A stretch of 64,000 nucleotides of DNA from Kordiimonas sp. SCSIO 12603 (GTDB lineage: Bacteria > Pseudomonadota > Alphaproteobacteria > Sphingomonadales > Kordiimonadaceae), in the NCBI RefSeq assembly GCF_024398035.1, contig NZ_CP073748.1:2331520-2395519 (forward strand). Direction: 5' to 3'. How positions within the stretch are numbered: the first letter of the stretch is position 1; the number at the start of each line of letters is the position of its first letter. Position numbers and translations under genes: made by a program. Positions 47,782 through 56,081 of the stretch are shown piece after piece. Below the pieces are notes generated by a model. The model saw only the letters and a list, made by a program, of their open reading frames with translations, made no database searches and was not told the DNA's origin.

Positions 47782-49848
47782 GTGACTTTTTTTTCCAAAT
47801 TAGCTGTTTCTTTGTTTGTGCTTTTCGCTACTGCATCCGCAAATGCGCAGGAACTATTCCAGTATAAAGATAGCCACAGCGATGTTGCACTATATGCTGA
47901 GAAAACTGCAGCTAATAATGAAGAGCCACTTTGGCTCGCTTTTCGTATAGAGCCAAAAGAAGGCTGGCATAGTTACTGGAAAAACTATGGGGACAGCGGT
48001 GCAGCGCCTATTCTTGAATGGACATTGCCGGAGGGTGTGACAGTTGGTGAACCACTTTACGGCACACCATACAGAATGCCTGTTGGCCCGCTCATGAACT
48101 ACGGCTATGAAGGTGCATCAAGCCTCCTTATACCTCTTACAATTGCTGAAAACTATACAGGTGATACAGTTGAAGTTCAGCTTTCTGCTGAATGGCTTGT
48201 ATGTGAAATTGAATGCGTTCCTCAGGTTGGCGAATGGTCTTTTAGTATTCCTGTGGGACAGGCTGAAAACATCAACGCCAATATCTTTGCCGAGGCACGT
48301 TCCATGTTGCCTGAGCTTTCTTATTGGGATGCAACGCTTTCGGTTTCTCAAAATGCCAGCGAACTATTGGTTTTTGTTGATGAAAGCGAATTGGAAGGTT
48401 TGAAATCAGCATACTTCTATCCTGAGAGCGAAGGCGTTGCACTTTATGCTGACACACAGACATGGGAAGTATCAGGCGATGGCCTGAGGTTACGTATCCC
48501 CCGTGAAGGTGAGCTAGAGCCAACTACAGGCAACGGTATTCTTGAACTGGAATTTGATGATGGACGCAAGACAGCGCTTGAGCTTGAACCAACACTTAAC
48601 TCCGCACTTTCAGTAGCAGGCACTGATAACACACCGGTACAAATCGACCAAAGTTATGATTTGCCAATATGGCAGGCTGCAATGTTTGCTTTCTTTGGCG
48701 GCATGATCCTTAACCTGATGCCGTGTGTATTCCCTGTACTTTCGCTTAAAGCATTTGCTCTAATTTCAGCGAACCACAAAACAACAGATGGGCGCAGAAA
48801 AGAAGGATGGGCTTATACTTTTGGTATCTGGATCAGCTTCATGATCATTGTTGCTGTGCTTATGATCCTTCGTGCTGGTGGAGCAGCAATTGGTTGGGGC
48901 TTCCAGCTTCAAGACCCAGTGTTCGTTGGTTTGCTTGCTATTCTCATGGTTATCGTGGCGTTATCTCTTGGCGGTATGTTTAATATTGGCCTAGGCGGCG
49001 CAGAAGGAGCAGGACAAACTCTTGCAGAAAAGGATGGCCTCAAAGGTGCTTTCTTTAAAGGTGTTCTTGCAACGCTTGTGGCAACACCATGTACGGCACC
49101 ACTTATGGCACCAGCTATTGGGTTTGCTCTTACTCAATCAATACTCACTGTAACACTTGTTTTCTCAATGCTCGCTTTTGGCCTTGCAGCACCATTCCTT
49201 GCTTTATCTTACAGTGAAACACTCGCTCGCATGATGCCTCGCCCAGGCGCTTGGATGGAAAAGGTAAAACAAGGTCTTGCTTTCCCAATGCTGCTAACAG
49301 CGGTTTGGCTCATTTATATCTTTGATGTGCAGGCAGGCGGAATTGCGACAATGATTTTGCTGATGGGCATTATCGGTATCGCTTTTGGCCTATGGTTATG
49401 GCAGCAAACGAGCGGAACAGTAGGGCGTGCTATCAGTGTCATTTTTATTGCAGGCGCTGCGGGCTATGCGCTTTATCAAGCTAGCATTTCATCACCGGCA
49501 CCTACAGCGGTCGACGAAAGTGTTTATGCATATACGCCTGAAACAGTCGCCGAATTGCGTGCTGAAGGTGAGCCAGTTTTTGTATATTTTACAGCAGAAT
49601 GGTGCATTACCTGTAAGGTGAATGAACAAGTGGCACTTAACAGTTCAGAAGTAAAAGATGCTTTTAAAAACAAAGGTATCAAGATTGTTAAAGGCGACTG
49701 GACCAATAGAAATGCAGAAATTGCTGAAATCTTAGCGAAATATGGCAGGGCAGGTGTGCCTCTCTATCTATTCTTCCCAGCAGGGGCATCTGAGGCTAAA
49801 GTACTTCCGGAAATTCTAACACCAAGTATTGTTGTTGAGGCGCTATAA
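47782..49848 (+). CDS. ScsB/DsbD-like thiol:disulfide interchange protein
   Basis: A 688-residue three-part reductase that carries electrons from cytoplasmic thioredoxin to the periplasm. Order: signal peptide (ending ANAQEL), an N-terminal periplasmic domain of the ScsB type (about 25-290), an eight-helix membrane domain with Cys in NLMPCVFPVLS and ATPCTAPLM, and a C-terminal thioredoxin domain with active-site CITC in AEWCITCKV. The N-terminal domain looks like ScsB, linked to copper and redox stress, rather than classical DsbD. Starts with GTG; the gene behind, a redoxin, may be a partner. Confidence 0.92.
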   Translation: MTFFSKLAVSLFVLFATASANAQELFQYKDSHSDVALYAEKTAANNEEPLWLAFRIEPKEGWHSYWKNYGDSGAAPILEWTLPEGVTVGEPLYGTPYRMPVGPLMNYGYEGASSLLIPLTIAENYTGDTVEVQLSAEWLVCEIECVPQVGEWSFSIPVGQAENINANIFAEARSMLPELSYWDATLSVSQNASELLVFVDESELEGLKSAYFYPESEGVALYADTQTWEVSGDGLRLRIPREGELEPTTGNGILELEFDDGRKTALELEPTLNSALSVAGTDNTPVQIDQSYDLPIWQAAMFAFFGGMILNLMPCVFPVLSLKAFALISANHKTTDGRRKEGWAYTFGIWISFMIIVAVLMILRAGGAAIGWGFQLQDPVFVGLLAILMVIVALSLGGMFNIGLGGAEGAGQTLAEKDGLKGAFFKGVLATLVATPCTAPLMAPAIGFALTQSILTVTLVFSMLAFGLAAPFLALSYSETLARMMPRPGAWMEKVKQGLAFPMLLTAVWLIYIFDVQAGGIATMILLMGIIGIAFGLWLWQQTSGTVGRAISVIFIAGAAGYALYQASISSPAPTAVDESVYAYTPETVAELRAEGEPVFVYFTAEWCITCKVNEQVALNSSEVKDAFKNKGIKIVKGDWTNRNAEIAEILAKYGRAGVPLYLFFPAGASEAKVLPEILTPSIVVEAL

Positions 49849-49867
49849 CCAAATACGGGAGGTCATA

Positions 49868-50491
49868 ATGCGTGGAGTAATCTTAACCTATTTGTTTATT
49901 CTTGCGAGTATGACCTCACCAATCATGGCTCAGCCTGTAGTAGGTGAAAAAGCACCAGCATTCATTGGTTTAAAGTCGAACGGTGACACAATTAATCTGG
50001 AAGACCTTAAGGGCAGTTATGTAGTTCTTGAATGGACTAATCATGAATGTCCGTATGTTAAAAAGCATTATAACAGCGGCAACATGCAAAAAACGCAAGA
50101 ATCCTTAACTTCGCAGGGCGTTCACTGGATATCTGTTATTTCTTCAGCGCCAGGCAAGCAGGGACATGTTTCAGCTAGTGAGGCGACGGAAATAGCAACG
50201 AAACGCGGGTCATACGCTACATCAATCGTCTTGGACCCATCTGGTGAAATTGGCCGTGCGTACCGCGCAAAAACAACGCCTCAAATGGTGTTAATTGATC
50301 CTGAAGGCGATATTCTTTATCAAGGCGCCATAGATAATAAGCCATCTGCTCGTATTTCTTCTTTGGAAGGTGCTAGCAACTATTTACTGACAGCATGGAA
50401 TGAAGTTCGAAATGGTGAGCAAGTTTCGGTAAGAGAAACTAAACCTTACGGCTGCACTATAAAATACGGCGATACTCAAGGTTACAAATAA
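49868..50491 (+). CDS. Exported redoxin-domain protein
   Basis: A 207-residue protein with a signal peptide (about 1-22, ending IMAQP) and a thioredoxin-like/AhpC-TSA fold. The conserved segment WTNHECPYVKKHY keeps one Cys at the peroxidatic-like position; there is no CxxC. Pro in TTPQMVLID matches the cis-Pro loop of thioredoxin folds. It starts 19 bp behind the ScsB-like gene with a GGGAGG site, so it is probably co-expressed and may receive electrons from it. Confidence 0.88.
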   Translation: MRGVILTYLFILASMTSPIMAQPVVGEKAPAFIGLKSNGDTINLEDLKGSYVVLEWTNHECPYVKKHYNSGNMQKTQESLTSQGVHWISVISSAPGKQGHVSASEATEIATKRGSYATSIVLDPSGEIGRAYRAKTTPQMVLIDPEGDILYQGAIDNKPSARISSLEGASNYLLTAWNEVRNGEQVSVRETKPYGCTIKYGDTQGYK

Positions 50492-50522
50492 AAGTAATTG
50501 TGATTTCAACAGGCTATGGCTG

Positions 50523-50537
50523 TTAAGACACTATTAA
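50523..50537 (+). promoter_or_regulatory. CtrA-type box upstream of motA
   Basis: A full TTAA-N7-TTAA match, the consensus of the alphaproteobacterial cell-cycle regulator CtrA, 70 bp upstream of the motA start. I found no other exact match in the intergenic regions of the window. Binding is inferred. Confidence 0.55.
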
Positions 50538-50606
50538 CGCTATTGATTGAAACTGCAACTTCTGTAAGATGCGTTTGAATTAATAAACAATGTCAGGCAA
50601 CTGCTT

Positions 50607-51476
50607 ATGTTTTTCTTTGTTGGTTTGATTATCGTATTTGCGATGGTATTCGGCGGCTTTATTCTAGCTGGCGGTAAATTCGGTATCATTCTTAAAGCGC
50701 TGCCTTTCGAGCTTATGATGATTTTCGGCGGTGCTGTCGGTGCGTTTGTAAGTGGCAACTCAGGCGGCGTTATGGGATCAGCCCTTAAGGGGATCGGTCA
50801 GGTTATAAAAGGCCCTACGTGGAGCGCAGACGATTATAAAGATCTTCTATGCTTAATGTTCCTTCTTATTAAAACGATTAGAACAAAGGGGGTTGTTGCG
50901 GTTGAAGCGCATATTGAAAACCCTGAAGAATCTAAGATTTTCCAGCAATTTCCGAAGATTGCAGGCGACCATCATGTAGTGGACTTCATCTGTGACTATA
51001 TCCGAATGATGACAATGAACTTCGAAGATGCTGGTCAAATGAAGGAAGCGATGAACGCTGATCTTACCAAACACCATAACGAAGAGCATGAAATTTATCA
51101 CGCGCTCCATACGATGGCTGAAGGTCTGCCTGCTATTGGTATTGTAGCAGCCGTACTTGGTATTGTGAAAACAATGGGCGCTATCGCAGAGCCAGTAGAG
51201 GTTCTTGGTGGTATGATTGGTGGTGCACTTGTGGGTACTTTCCTTGGTATCTTCCTGTCATATCTTGTGATTTCGCCGTTGGCAGAACGTTTCAACCAAA
51301 TCTTATTTGAAGATGGTCACTTTATGCCAATCATTAAATATGTTCTTGTGGCACACCTTCAGGGCAATGCACCACAAATCGCGGTAGAGATTGGCCGACG
51401 AAACGTGCCAAGTCATAACATGCCAACATTTGCTGAACTTGAAGAAGCAATTGCTGAGCTGCCGCCAGACGTATAA
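50607..51476 (+). CDS. motA: Flagellar motor stator protein MotA
   Basis: MotA forms the proton channel of the flagellar stator with MotB. The 289 residues give four helices: about 1-20, 30-50, 170-195 and 205-225. The cytoplasmic loop has a charged region and the segment EGLPAIGIVAAVLGIVKTMG, the classic MotA/TolQ signature. The length and form match alphaproteobacterial MotA. motB is not adjacent, nor is any other flagellar gene; a CtrA-type box lies upstream. Confidence 0.95.
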   Translation: MFFFVGLIIVFAMVFGGFILAGGKFGIILKALPFELMMIFGGAVGAFVSGNSGGVMGSALKGIGQVIKGPTWSADDYKDLLCLMFLLIKTIRTKGVVAVEAHIENPEESKIFQQFPKIAGDHHVVDFICDYIRMMTMNFEDAGQMKEAMNADLTKHHNEEHEIYHALHTMAEGLPAIGIVAAVLGIVKTMGAIAEPVEVLGGMIGGALVGTFLGIFLSYLVISPLAERFNQILFEDGHFMPIIKYVLVAHLQGNAPQIAVEIGRRNVPSHNMPTFAELEEAIAELPPDV

Positions 51477-51578
51477 TCTTAAGGCAAATTTATTTGAGAT
51501 TTTATGGCGCAGCTTTTCGACAGAATGGCTGCGTTTTGTTATAATTAATCAGTATTTTATCGTTCTAAGAGAAATCAA

Positions 51579-52706
51579 ATGTCCGCAAAAAAGAAAATCA
51601 GAGTAGGAATTCTTGGCGCCAGTGGTTATACGGGTGCAGACCTTGTTCGCTTGCTTGTTGCTCATCCTAATGTAGAGATTGCTTTATTGACTGCAGAGCG
51701 AAAAGCAGGGTTACCGATTGCAGAGGTATTTCCGCATCTGGTTGGGCTTGACCTCCCCGACCTTATTTCTATCAATGAGATAGAGTGGCCGGCGGTAGAG
51801 TTGGATGTTGTTTTCTGTGCTCTTCCTCATGCGACTAGTCAGGAGGTAATTAAAGGCTTGTTGCATGCCACCAACCATAGCCTTCTTGATGAGCTCATTA
51901 TTGAAACTGTTGGGGATCAGGCCAGCGCTATTAAAGGCGATGTGAAAATCGTTGATCTTTCAGCTGATTTTAGACTGCGTGATACGAATACCTATGCCCA
52001 GTGGTACGGCAGAGAACATCAAGCCACTGATATCCAGAAAAGAGCCGTTTACGGTCTTCCAGAGGTTTACCGCGAGCAAATTAAAGAAGCAGATTTGGTC
52101 GCATGTCCTGGTTGCTATCCAACGGCGGCGCTCCTCGCATTAGTACCACTTCTAAAGGCGGGTGTGATTTCTGCTGAAGATATTATCATTGACGCTAAAT
52201 CAGGGGTATCTGGGGCAGGGCGTTCTCTTAAGGAAAGCAATCTATTTGTAGAAGTTGCGGAAGCTATGCACCCATACGGTGTTGGCCATCACCGGCATAT
52301 GCCTGAAATTGAGCAAGAGCTTTCAGTAGCGAACGGTGAGAATGTACAAATCAGTTTCACACCCCATCTGGTGCCAATGAATAGGGGTGAGTTGGAAACC
52401 ATCTATGTAAAACTAAAAGGTGATGAAACAGCTGACAGTCTTAAGGCAGCACTGGTGAAGCAATATGCTGATGAACAGTTTGTAACTGTGCTTGATGGTT
52501 CAACGATGCCTGCTACCCGGATGGTACGTGGTTCAAATAACTGTGTACTGAATGTATTCCCAGACCGCATTGATGGTAGAGCCATTGTTGTCGCCGCGAT
52601 TGATAATTTGGTTAAAGGTTCCTCTGGTCAAGCAATTCAAAACATGAACCTTATGCTTGGTCTGGATGAAAATACTGGCCTCATGCAAGCTCCAATGTTC
52701 CCGTAA
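51579..52706 (+). CDS. argC: N-acetyl-gamma-glutamyl-phosphate reductase
   Basis: ArgC reduces N-acetylglutamyl phosphate to the semialdehyde in arginine synthesis. The 375-residue protein has an N-terminal Rossmann motif GILGASGYTGADLV and active-site Cys in ACPGCYPTA, with the His of MHPYGVGHHRHMPEI near the substrate site. It is the longer form (about 350-375 residues). Gap of 3 bp to the gamma-carbonic anhydrase gene, so they are probably co-transcribed. Confidence 0.97.
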   Translation: MSAKKKIRVGILGASGYTGADLVRLLVAHPNVEIALLTAERKAGLPIAEVFPHLVGLDLPDLISINEIEWPAVELDVVFCALPHATSQEVIKGLLHATNHSLLDELIIETVGDQASAIKGDVKIVDLSADFRLRDTNTYAQWYGREHQATDIQKRAVYGLPEVYREQIKEADLVACPGCYPTAALLALVPLLKAGVISAEDIIIDAKSGVSGAGRSLKESNLFVEVAEAMHPYGVGHHRHMPEIEQELSVANGENVQISFTPHLVPMNRGELETIYVKLKGDETADSLKAALVKQYADEQFVTVLDGSTMPATRMVRGSNNCVLNVFPDRIDGRAIVVAAIDNLVKGSSGQAIQNMNLMLGLDENTGLMQAPMFP

Positions 52707-52709
52707 GTT

Positions 52710-53297
52710 ATGACCGAAGCATTTCCACTTTACAAAGATACTTCTCTGGGAGGGCGAGTAACGCCCTTTCAAGGTAAGTGGCCGTTTATAGATGATAGTG
52801 CCTATGTTTTTCACGGCGCGCAGGTTGTTGGTGATGTTACCATTGGGGCGCAGTCCAGTATCTGGCATAACTGCGTACTAAGGGGCGATGTAAACCATAT
52901 CAAAATTGGTACACGCTCCAATATTCAAGATGGCAGTGTCATTCATGTAAGCACTCATACATACCCAACAATTATTGGTAATGATGTTCTCGTTGCCCAT
53001 ATGGCTATGCTGCACGGCTGCACACTTATGGATAATGCGTTTGTTGGGATGGGGTGTATCGTTATGGATAACGTTACAATTGAACCTGACGGCATGCTTG
53101 CAGCGGGTGCCATGCTCACACCTGGTAAAAAAGTTGGCAAAGCTGAACTTTGGGTAGGGCGGCCCGCAAAGTTCCTAAGGTACCTCACCGATGAAGAGCT
53201 CGAAAAAAATCGAGGCATGGCAGAACATTACCGCAAAATTGCTGAACAACATAAATTGGATTCTATGGGGCAGGTTGCAGACAAGCCATACCCATAA
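52710..53297 (+). CDS. Gamma-carbonic anhydrase-family protein
   Basis: A 195-residue left-handed beta-helix trimer subunit. The likely metal His residues are in [12 protein letters not shown] and [11 protein letters not shown], and the hexapeptide repeats run from about 25 to 150, followed by a C-terminal helix. Family members are carbonic anhydrases or inactive relatives (YrdA/PaaY-like); the Trp and other residues needed to tell them apart I cannot judge. It follows argC by 3 bp. Confidence 0.9.
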   Translation: MTEAFPLYKDTSLGGRVTPFQGKWPFIDDSAYVFHGAQVVGDVTIGAQSSIWHNCVLRGDVNHIKIGTRSNIQDGSVIHVSTHTYPTIIGNDVLVAHMAMLHGCTLMDNAFVGMGCIVMDNVTIEPDGMLAAGAMLTPGKKVGKAELWVGRPAKFLRYLTDEELEKNRGMAEHYRKIAEQHKLDSMGQVADKPYP

Positions 53298-53395
53298 ATA
53301 ATTACCATTTTTGTTGCCTTTTTAGCCTTGCACCATTAGCAATTGCACCCACATTACAGTTAGTCTTTTTATGTAATTTGTCAGGAAGTAGTATT

Positions 53396-53995
53396 ATGTC
53401 TTTTGAACTACCTGCGCTGCCATATGCGCAAGATGCCCTCGCTCCACACATTTCAGCAGAAACACTTAGTTTTCACCACGGCAAACACCACAATGCTTAT
53501 GTTGTGAACCTGAACGGCCTTATTGAAGGTACGGAATATGCTGAGATGTCTCTTGAAGATATCATGAAAGCAACAGCGGGTGACGCTTCTAAAGCTGGCG
53601 TTTTCAATAATGCTGCTCAAATCTGGAATCACACATTCTACTGGCACTCTATGGCTCCAAATGGTGGTGGCAAGCCGACGGGCGCTCTGGCTGCTAAAAT
53701 TGATGAAGATTTCGGCTCTTTCGATGCGTTTGTTGAAGCGTTCAAGGCAGCAGGCGCTACGCAGTTTGGTTCAGGCTGGGCTTGGCTGGTACTAAAGGAT
53801 GGCAAGCTTGAAGTTATAAAAACGCCGAACGCAGAATGCCCGCTAACTGACGGCGCAACACCACTTCTTACAATGGATGTTTGGGAACACGCTTACTATA
53901 TTGATTTTCAAAACCGCCGCCCTGATTACATCAGCACTTTCCTAAGCGACCTAGTGAACTGGGAATTCGCTGCTGCAAACTTTGAAGCTGCATAA
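53396..53995 (+). CDS. sodB: Superoxide dismutase, Fe type
   Basis: Cytosolic superoxide dismutase of 199 residues. Metal ligands are His27 (FHHGKHH), His79 (IWNHTFYW), Asp161 and His165 (DVWEHAYY). Gln75 in [10 protein letters not shown] is the position that marks iron rather than manganese enzymes. The ATG at 53396 follows AGGAAG; an earlier in-frame start at 53378 would add residues that SodB lacks. Single gene with its own terminator. Confidence 0.97.
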   Translation: MSFELPALPYAQDALAPHISAETLSFHHGKHHNAYVVNLNGLIEGTEYAEMSLEDIMKATAGDASKAGVFNNAAQIWNHTFYWHSMAPNGGGKPTGALAAKIDEDFGSFDAFVEAFKAAGATQFGSGWAWLVLKDGKLEVIKTPNAECPLTDGATPLLTMDVWEHAYYIDFQNRRPDYISTFLSDLVNWEFAAANFEAA

Positions 53996-54021
53996 GTGCT
54001 GAACATATAACCTATCAAAAG

Positions 54022-54052
54022 AAAAGGGGCTTCGATGAGCCCCTTTTTTTAT
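54022..54052 (+). terminator. Rho-independent terminator of sodB
   Basis: Stem AAAAGGGGCT with AGCCCCTTTT around a short loop and then a T-run, 27 bp after the sodB stop. The A-rich left arm also suits the opposite strand, so it may serve the convergent PuuD-like gene too. Confidence 0.92.
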
Positions 54053-54072
54053 TTTTCAAATTGCTTAAAGGC

Positions 54073-54657
54073 CTAGAAAGCTAAGCCGTGGCTTTGTCCT
54101 GCCATGCAGAGCAACATAGGAATAGATAGCAGCGTATTTGTACGGCTAAATAGCATTGCTTTCTTTGCTGCAGCAGGCTTAGCATCCGCATCTGCTTCAA
54201 CAATACCCAGTGCAATCTTCTGATTTGGCCAGATAATAAACCACACGTTAAACCACATGATAATTGCGAGATACATACCGATACCGATAAGGCGGAAGCC
54301 CTCAGACAGCATGAAAGCGTCATGAGCGTAGCCGTTCACTGTAGCAAGCCACAAACCGCTTAATAGCGTGATCATTGCGCCCCAGCGGAACCAGAATAAT
54401 GCTTTAGGTGCGATGTGTTTCCCAATGGCGGGCTTCAGTTCATCCGGAATTTCCGGCATTGTTGGTATCTGTACGAAGTTGAAGTACCAAAGCAAACCAA
54501 TCCACATAACACCAGCGAGAATATGCAGATAACGGGCGTAGAAGGCCTGGTCAAAACCGAATTCAGCAAACCAGCCTGACTGTGCGGCTATTACTAAAAT
54601 TGTAATTACAAAACCTGCGATAACGGTGTTTTGCAAAGATCCTAGAATCTTTTCCAT
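54073..54657 (-). CDS. PuuD-type membrane-domain protein (Urate_ox_N)
   Basis: A 194-residue membrane protein with about five helices. It matches the N-terminal membrane region of the urate hydroxylase PuuD: GVMWIGLLWYFNFVQIPTMP, FNVWFIIWPNQKIALG and SIPMLLCMAGQSHG. PuuD itself ends in a cytochrome c domain, which is absent here. So it is a membrane-domain-only relative, and urate oxidation should not be assumed. The conserved His residues could bind heme. GGGAG precedes the ATG. Confidence 0.85.
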   Translation of the reverse strand: MEKILGSLQNTVIAGFVITILVIAAQSGWFAEFGFDQAFYARYLHILAGVMWIGLLWYFNFVQIPTMPEIPDELKPAIGKHIAPKALFWFRWGAMITLLSGLWLATVNGYAHDAFMLSEGFRLIGIGMYLAIIMWFNVWFIIWPNQKIALGIVEADADAKPAAAKKAMLFSRTNTLLSIPMLLCMAGQSHGLAF

Positions 54658-54820
54658 ATAGAACTCCCCTTTATGTTGTCCCCTAAGACGTAAAAAGCGT
54701 AACCGCGATATGGGGGATGCTCAAGAAAAAATGGCTAATTTCAAAGGGATTAGAGAATTTAATACCTAATCACTCTGATTTTTCTTGAAATATTGGGAGC
54801 AACCAACCATTTTGCGCGAC

Positions 54821-55660
54821 ATGTCAGAGCCAATAAATACATTCGATTATTGTCGGGAAATAGTGAACAAGGATGACCGAGATCGGTACCTTACAACCAT
54901 TTTCGCACCGTCTTCATTTCAGAACCAATTATGGGCCCTTTGGGCTTTCAATCAAGAAGTAGCTAAAATCAGAGAAAATGTCTCCGAAGCTATGCTTGGG
55001 GAAATTCGCCTTCAATGGTGGACCGATGCTATTGATGAAGTGAAAAGTGGGGCTGTAAGAGAACATCCAGTATGTCAGGCCCTTAATGAAGCAGGCTTGA
55101 GCGAGAGCGTGCTAGATTTACTGAAAGAAACTATTGCAGCTCGTAAACTCGATGTATTTGACGACGGACCTGCCGACTTCGCCGCCTTATGTGATTATGC
55201 CGACGGTGTTGGTGGAGCCTTACAGGAAGCTTCATACAGAATTCTTGCGGTAGACGCTTCAGTAGAAGCGGGTATTAATGCATCCAGAGCCCTAGGGCAA
55301 GCATGGACTATGCTTGGTCTTGTAAGAGCTTTGCCATTCCATTGGCAGGCAGGACGCAGCTATATGCCTGCTTCGGTTAAGGAAGGAATGCACTTACCAG
55401 ATCCAGAGCAAGCGTTTAATCAGTTAAAGCCAACGATTGACCGTATGCTGAATTACACACGCCAGCAACTGAATGACAGCAAAAAGGTTATAAAGACTCT
55501 AGATAAAAAACAGCGAAAGCTGTTTGTGCCAATCGCCCTTATGGAACTATATCTGGATACCCTTAAGAAAGCTGATAGTAATCCTTTTGAAACACCGCCA
55601 TTTGAGGCAAGCGAACTTAAGAAGCTCTGGAAGTTATTTGTATTTAAAACAACAGTATAA
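54821..55660 (+). CDS. Squalene/phytoene synthase-like protein (NDUFAF6-like)
   Basis: A 279-residue protein with the all-helical isoprenoid synthase fold, but it lacks the Asp-rich motifs. The first motif position reads AFNQEVAKIRE (about 42-52) and the second has no acidic cluster (GLVRALPFHW). The nearby MLGEIRLQWW is typical of the NDUFAF6 branch, whose mitochondrial member assists complex I assembly. A role in isoprenoid synthesis is therefore unlikely. The start is uncertain: ATG 54821 has a distant GGGAG; TTG at 54812 or 54785 is possible. Confidence 0.82.
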   Translation: MSEPINTFDYCREIVNKDDRDRYLTTIFAPSSFQNQLWALWAFNQEVAKIRENVSEAMLGEIRLQWWTDAIDEVKSGAVREHPVCQALNEAGLSESVLDLLKETIAARKLDVFDDGPADFAALCDYADGVGGALQEASYRILAVDASVEAGINASRALGQAWTMLGLVRALPFHWQAGRSYMPASVKEGMHLPDPEQAFNQLKPTIDRMLNYTRQQLNDSKKVIKTLDKKQRKLFVPIALMELYLDTLKKADSNPFETPPFEASELKKLWKLFVFKTTV

Positions 55661-55667
55661 CCAGAAA

Positions 55668-55693
55668 AAGCGCACACGATATCGTGCACGCTT
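55668..55693. terminator. Hairpin between convergent genes
   Basis: A 12-base palindrome CACGATATCGTG (55675-55686) with partly matching flanks AAGCG and CGCTT. It may end both the plus-strand synthase-like gene and the minus-strand small gene; flanking A and T runs are short. Confidence 0.45.
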
Positions 55694-55720
55694 CTAAAAG
55701 GTTACATATAGCCCCAGAGG

Positions 55721-55906
55721 TTAGGCTTGAATGTCTACCTGTTCACCAACACCAGGCTGTGTATCGCTTGGTTCAGCTTCTCTACGTTCAATTGCTGAAT
55801 CTTCAACTGCTCTACGTTCAGCGACAGCAGATTCAATAGAACCTGTACGTCCAGAAGAAACAACTTGTTGGCTGCTCGCATTAGCAGCACCTTGAATATC
55901 TACCAT
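55721..55906 (-). CDS. Small unknown protein of 61 residues
   Basis: A small gene I do not recognise. The ATG at 55906 follows a well-placed GGAG, and the protein is polar and Ser/Ala/Glu-rich with a short repeated Arg-Glu pattern (AERRAVEDSAIERREAE). Its ends echo each other (VDIQGA near the start, VDIQA at the end). No signal peptide or membrane segment. An ATG at 55936 gives a longer 71-residue form without a good site. It may be a lineage-specific protein; short flagellar or surface-associated proteins can look like this, but that is only a guess. Confidence 0.55.
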   Translation of the reverse strand: MVDIQGAANASSQQVVSSGRTGSIESAVAERRAVEDSAIERREAEPSDTQPGVGEQVDIQA

Positions 55907-56081
55907 ATTATGCTCCATCTGCGTGTGTTTACCCATTACACACGCTCTCTCAGCTGAGATGATCTTAGCACAACATGCTCATTTATTCTAATTTTACCTG
56001 CTCTGTAGGCTTCTATTGCTGTTTTCAAAGCAGAAGAAGCTGTTAGTATGGGAAAAAATCACTAAAATTTAGGTTGGAAAT

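Noticed and set aside
54073-54657. Annotation as a urate hydroxylase
   Set aside because: Only the membrane half is present and no purine-degradation genes are in the window.
54821-55660. Annotation as phytoene or squalene synthase
   Set aside because: Both Asp-rich substrate motifs are missing and no carotenoid or hopanoid genes are nearby.
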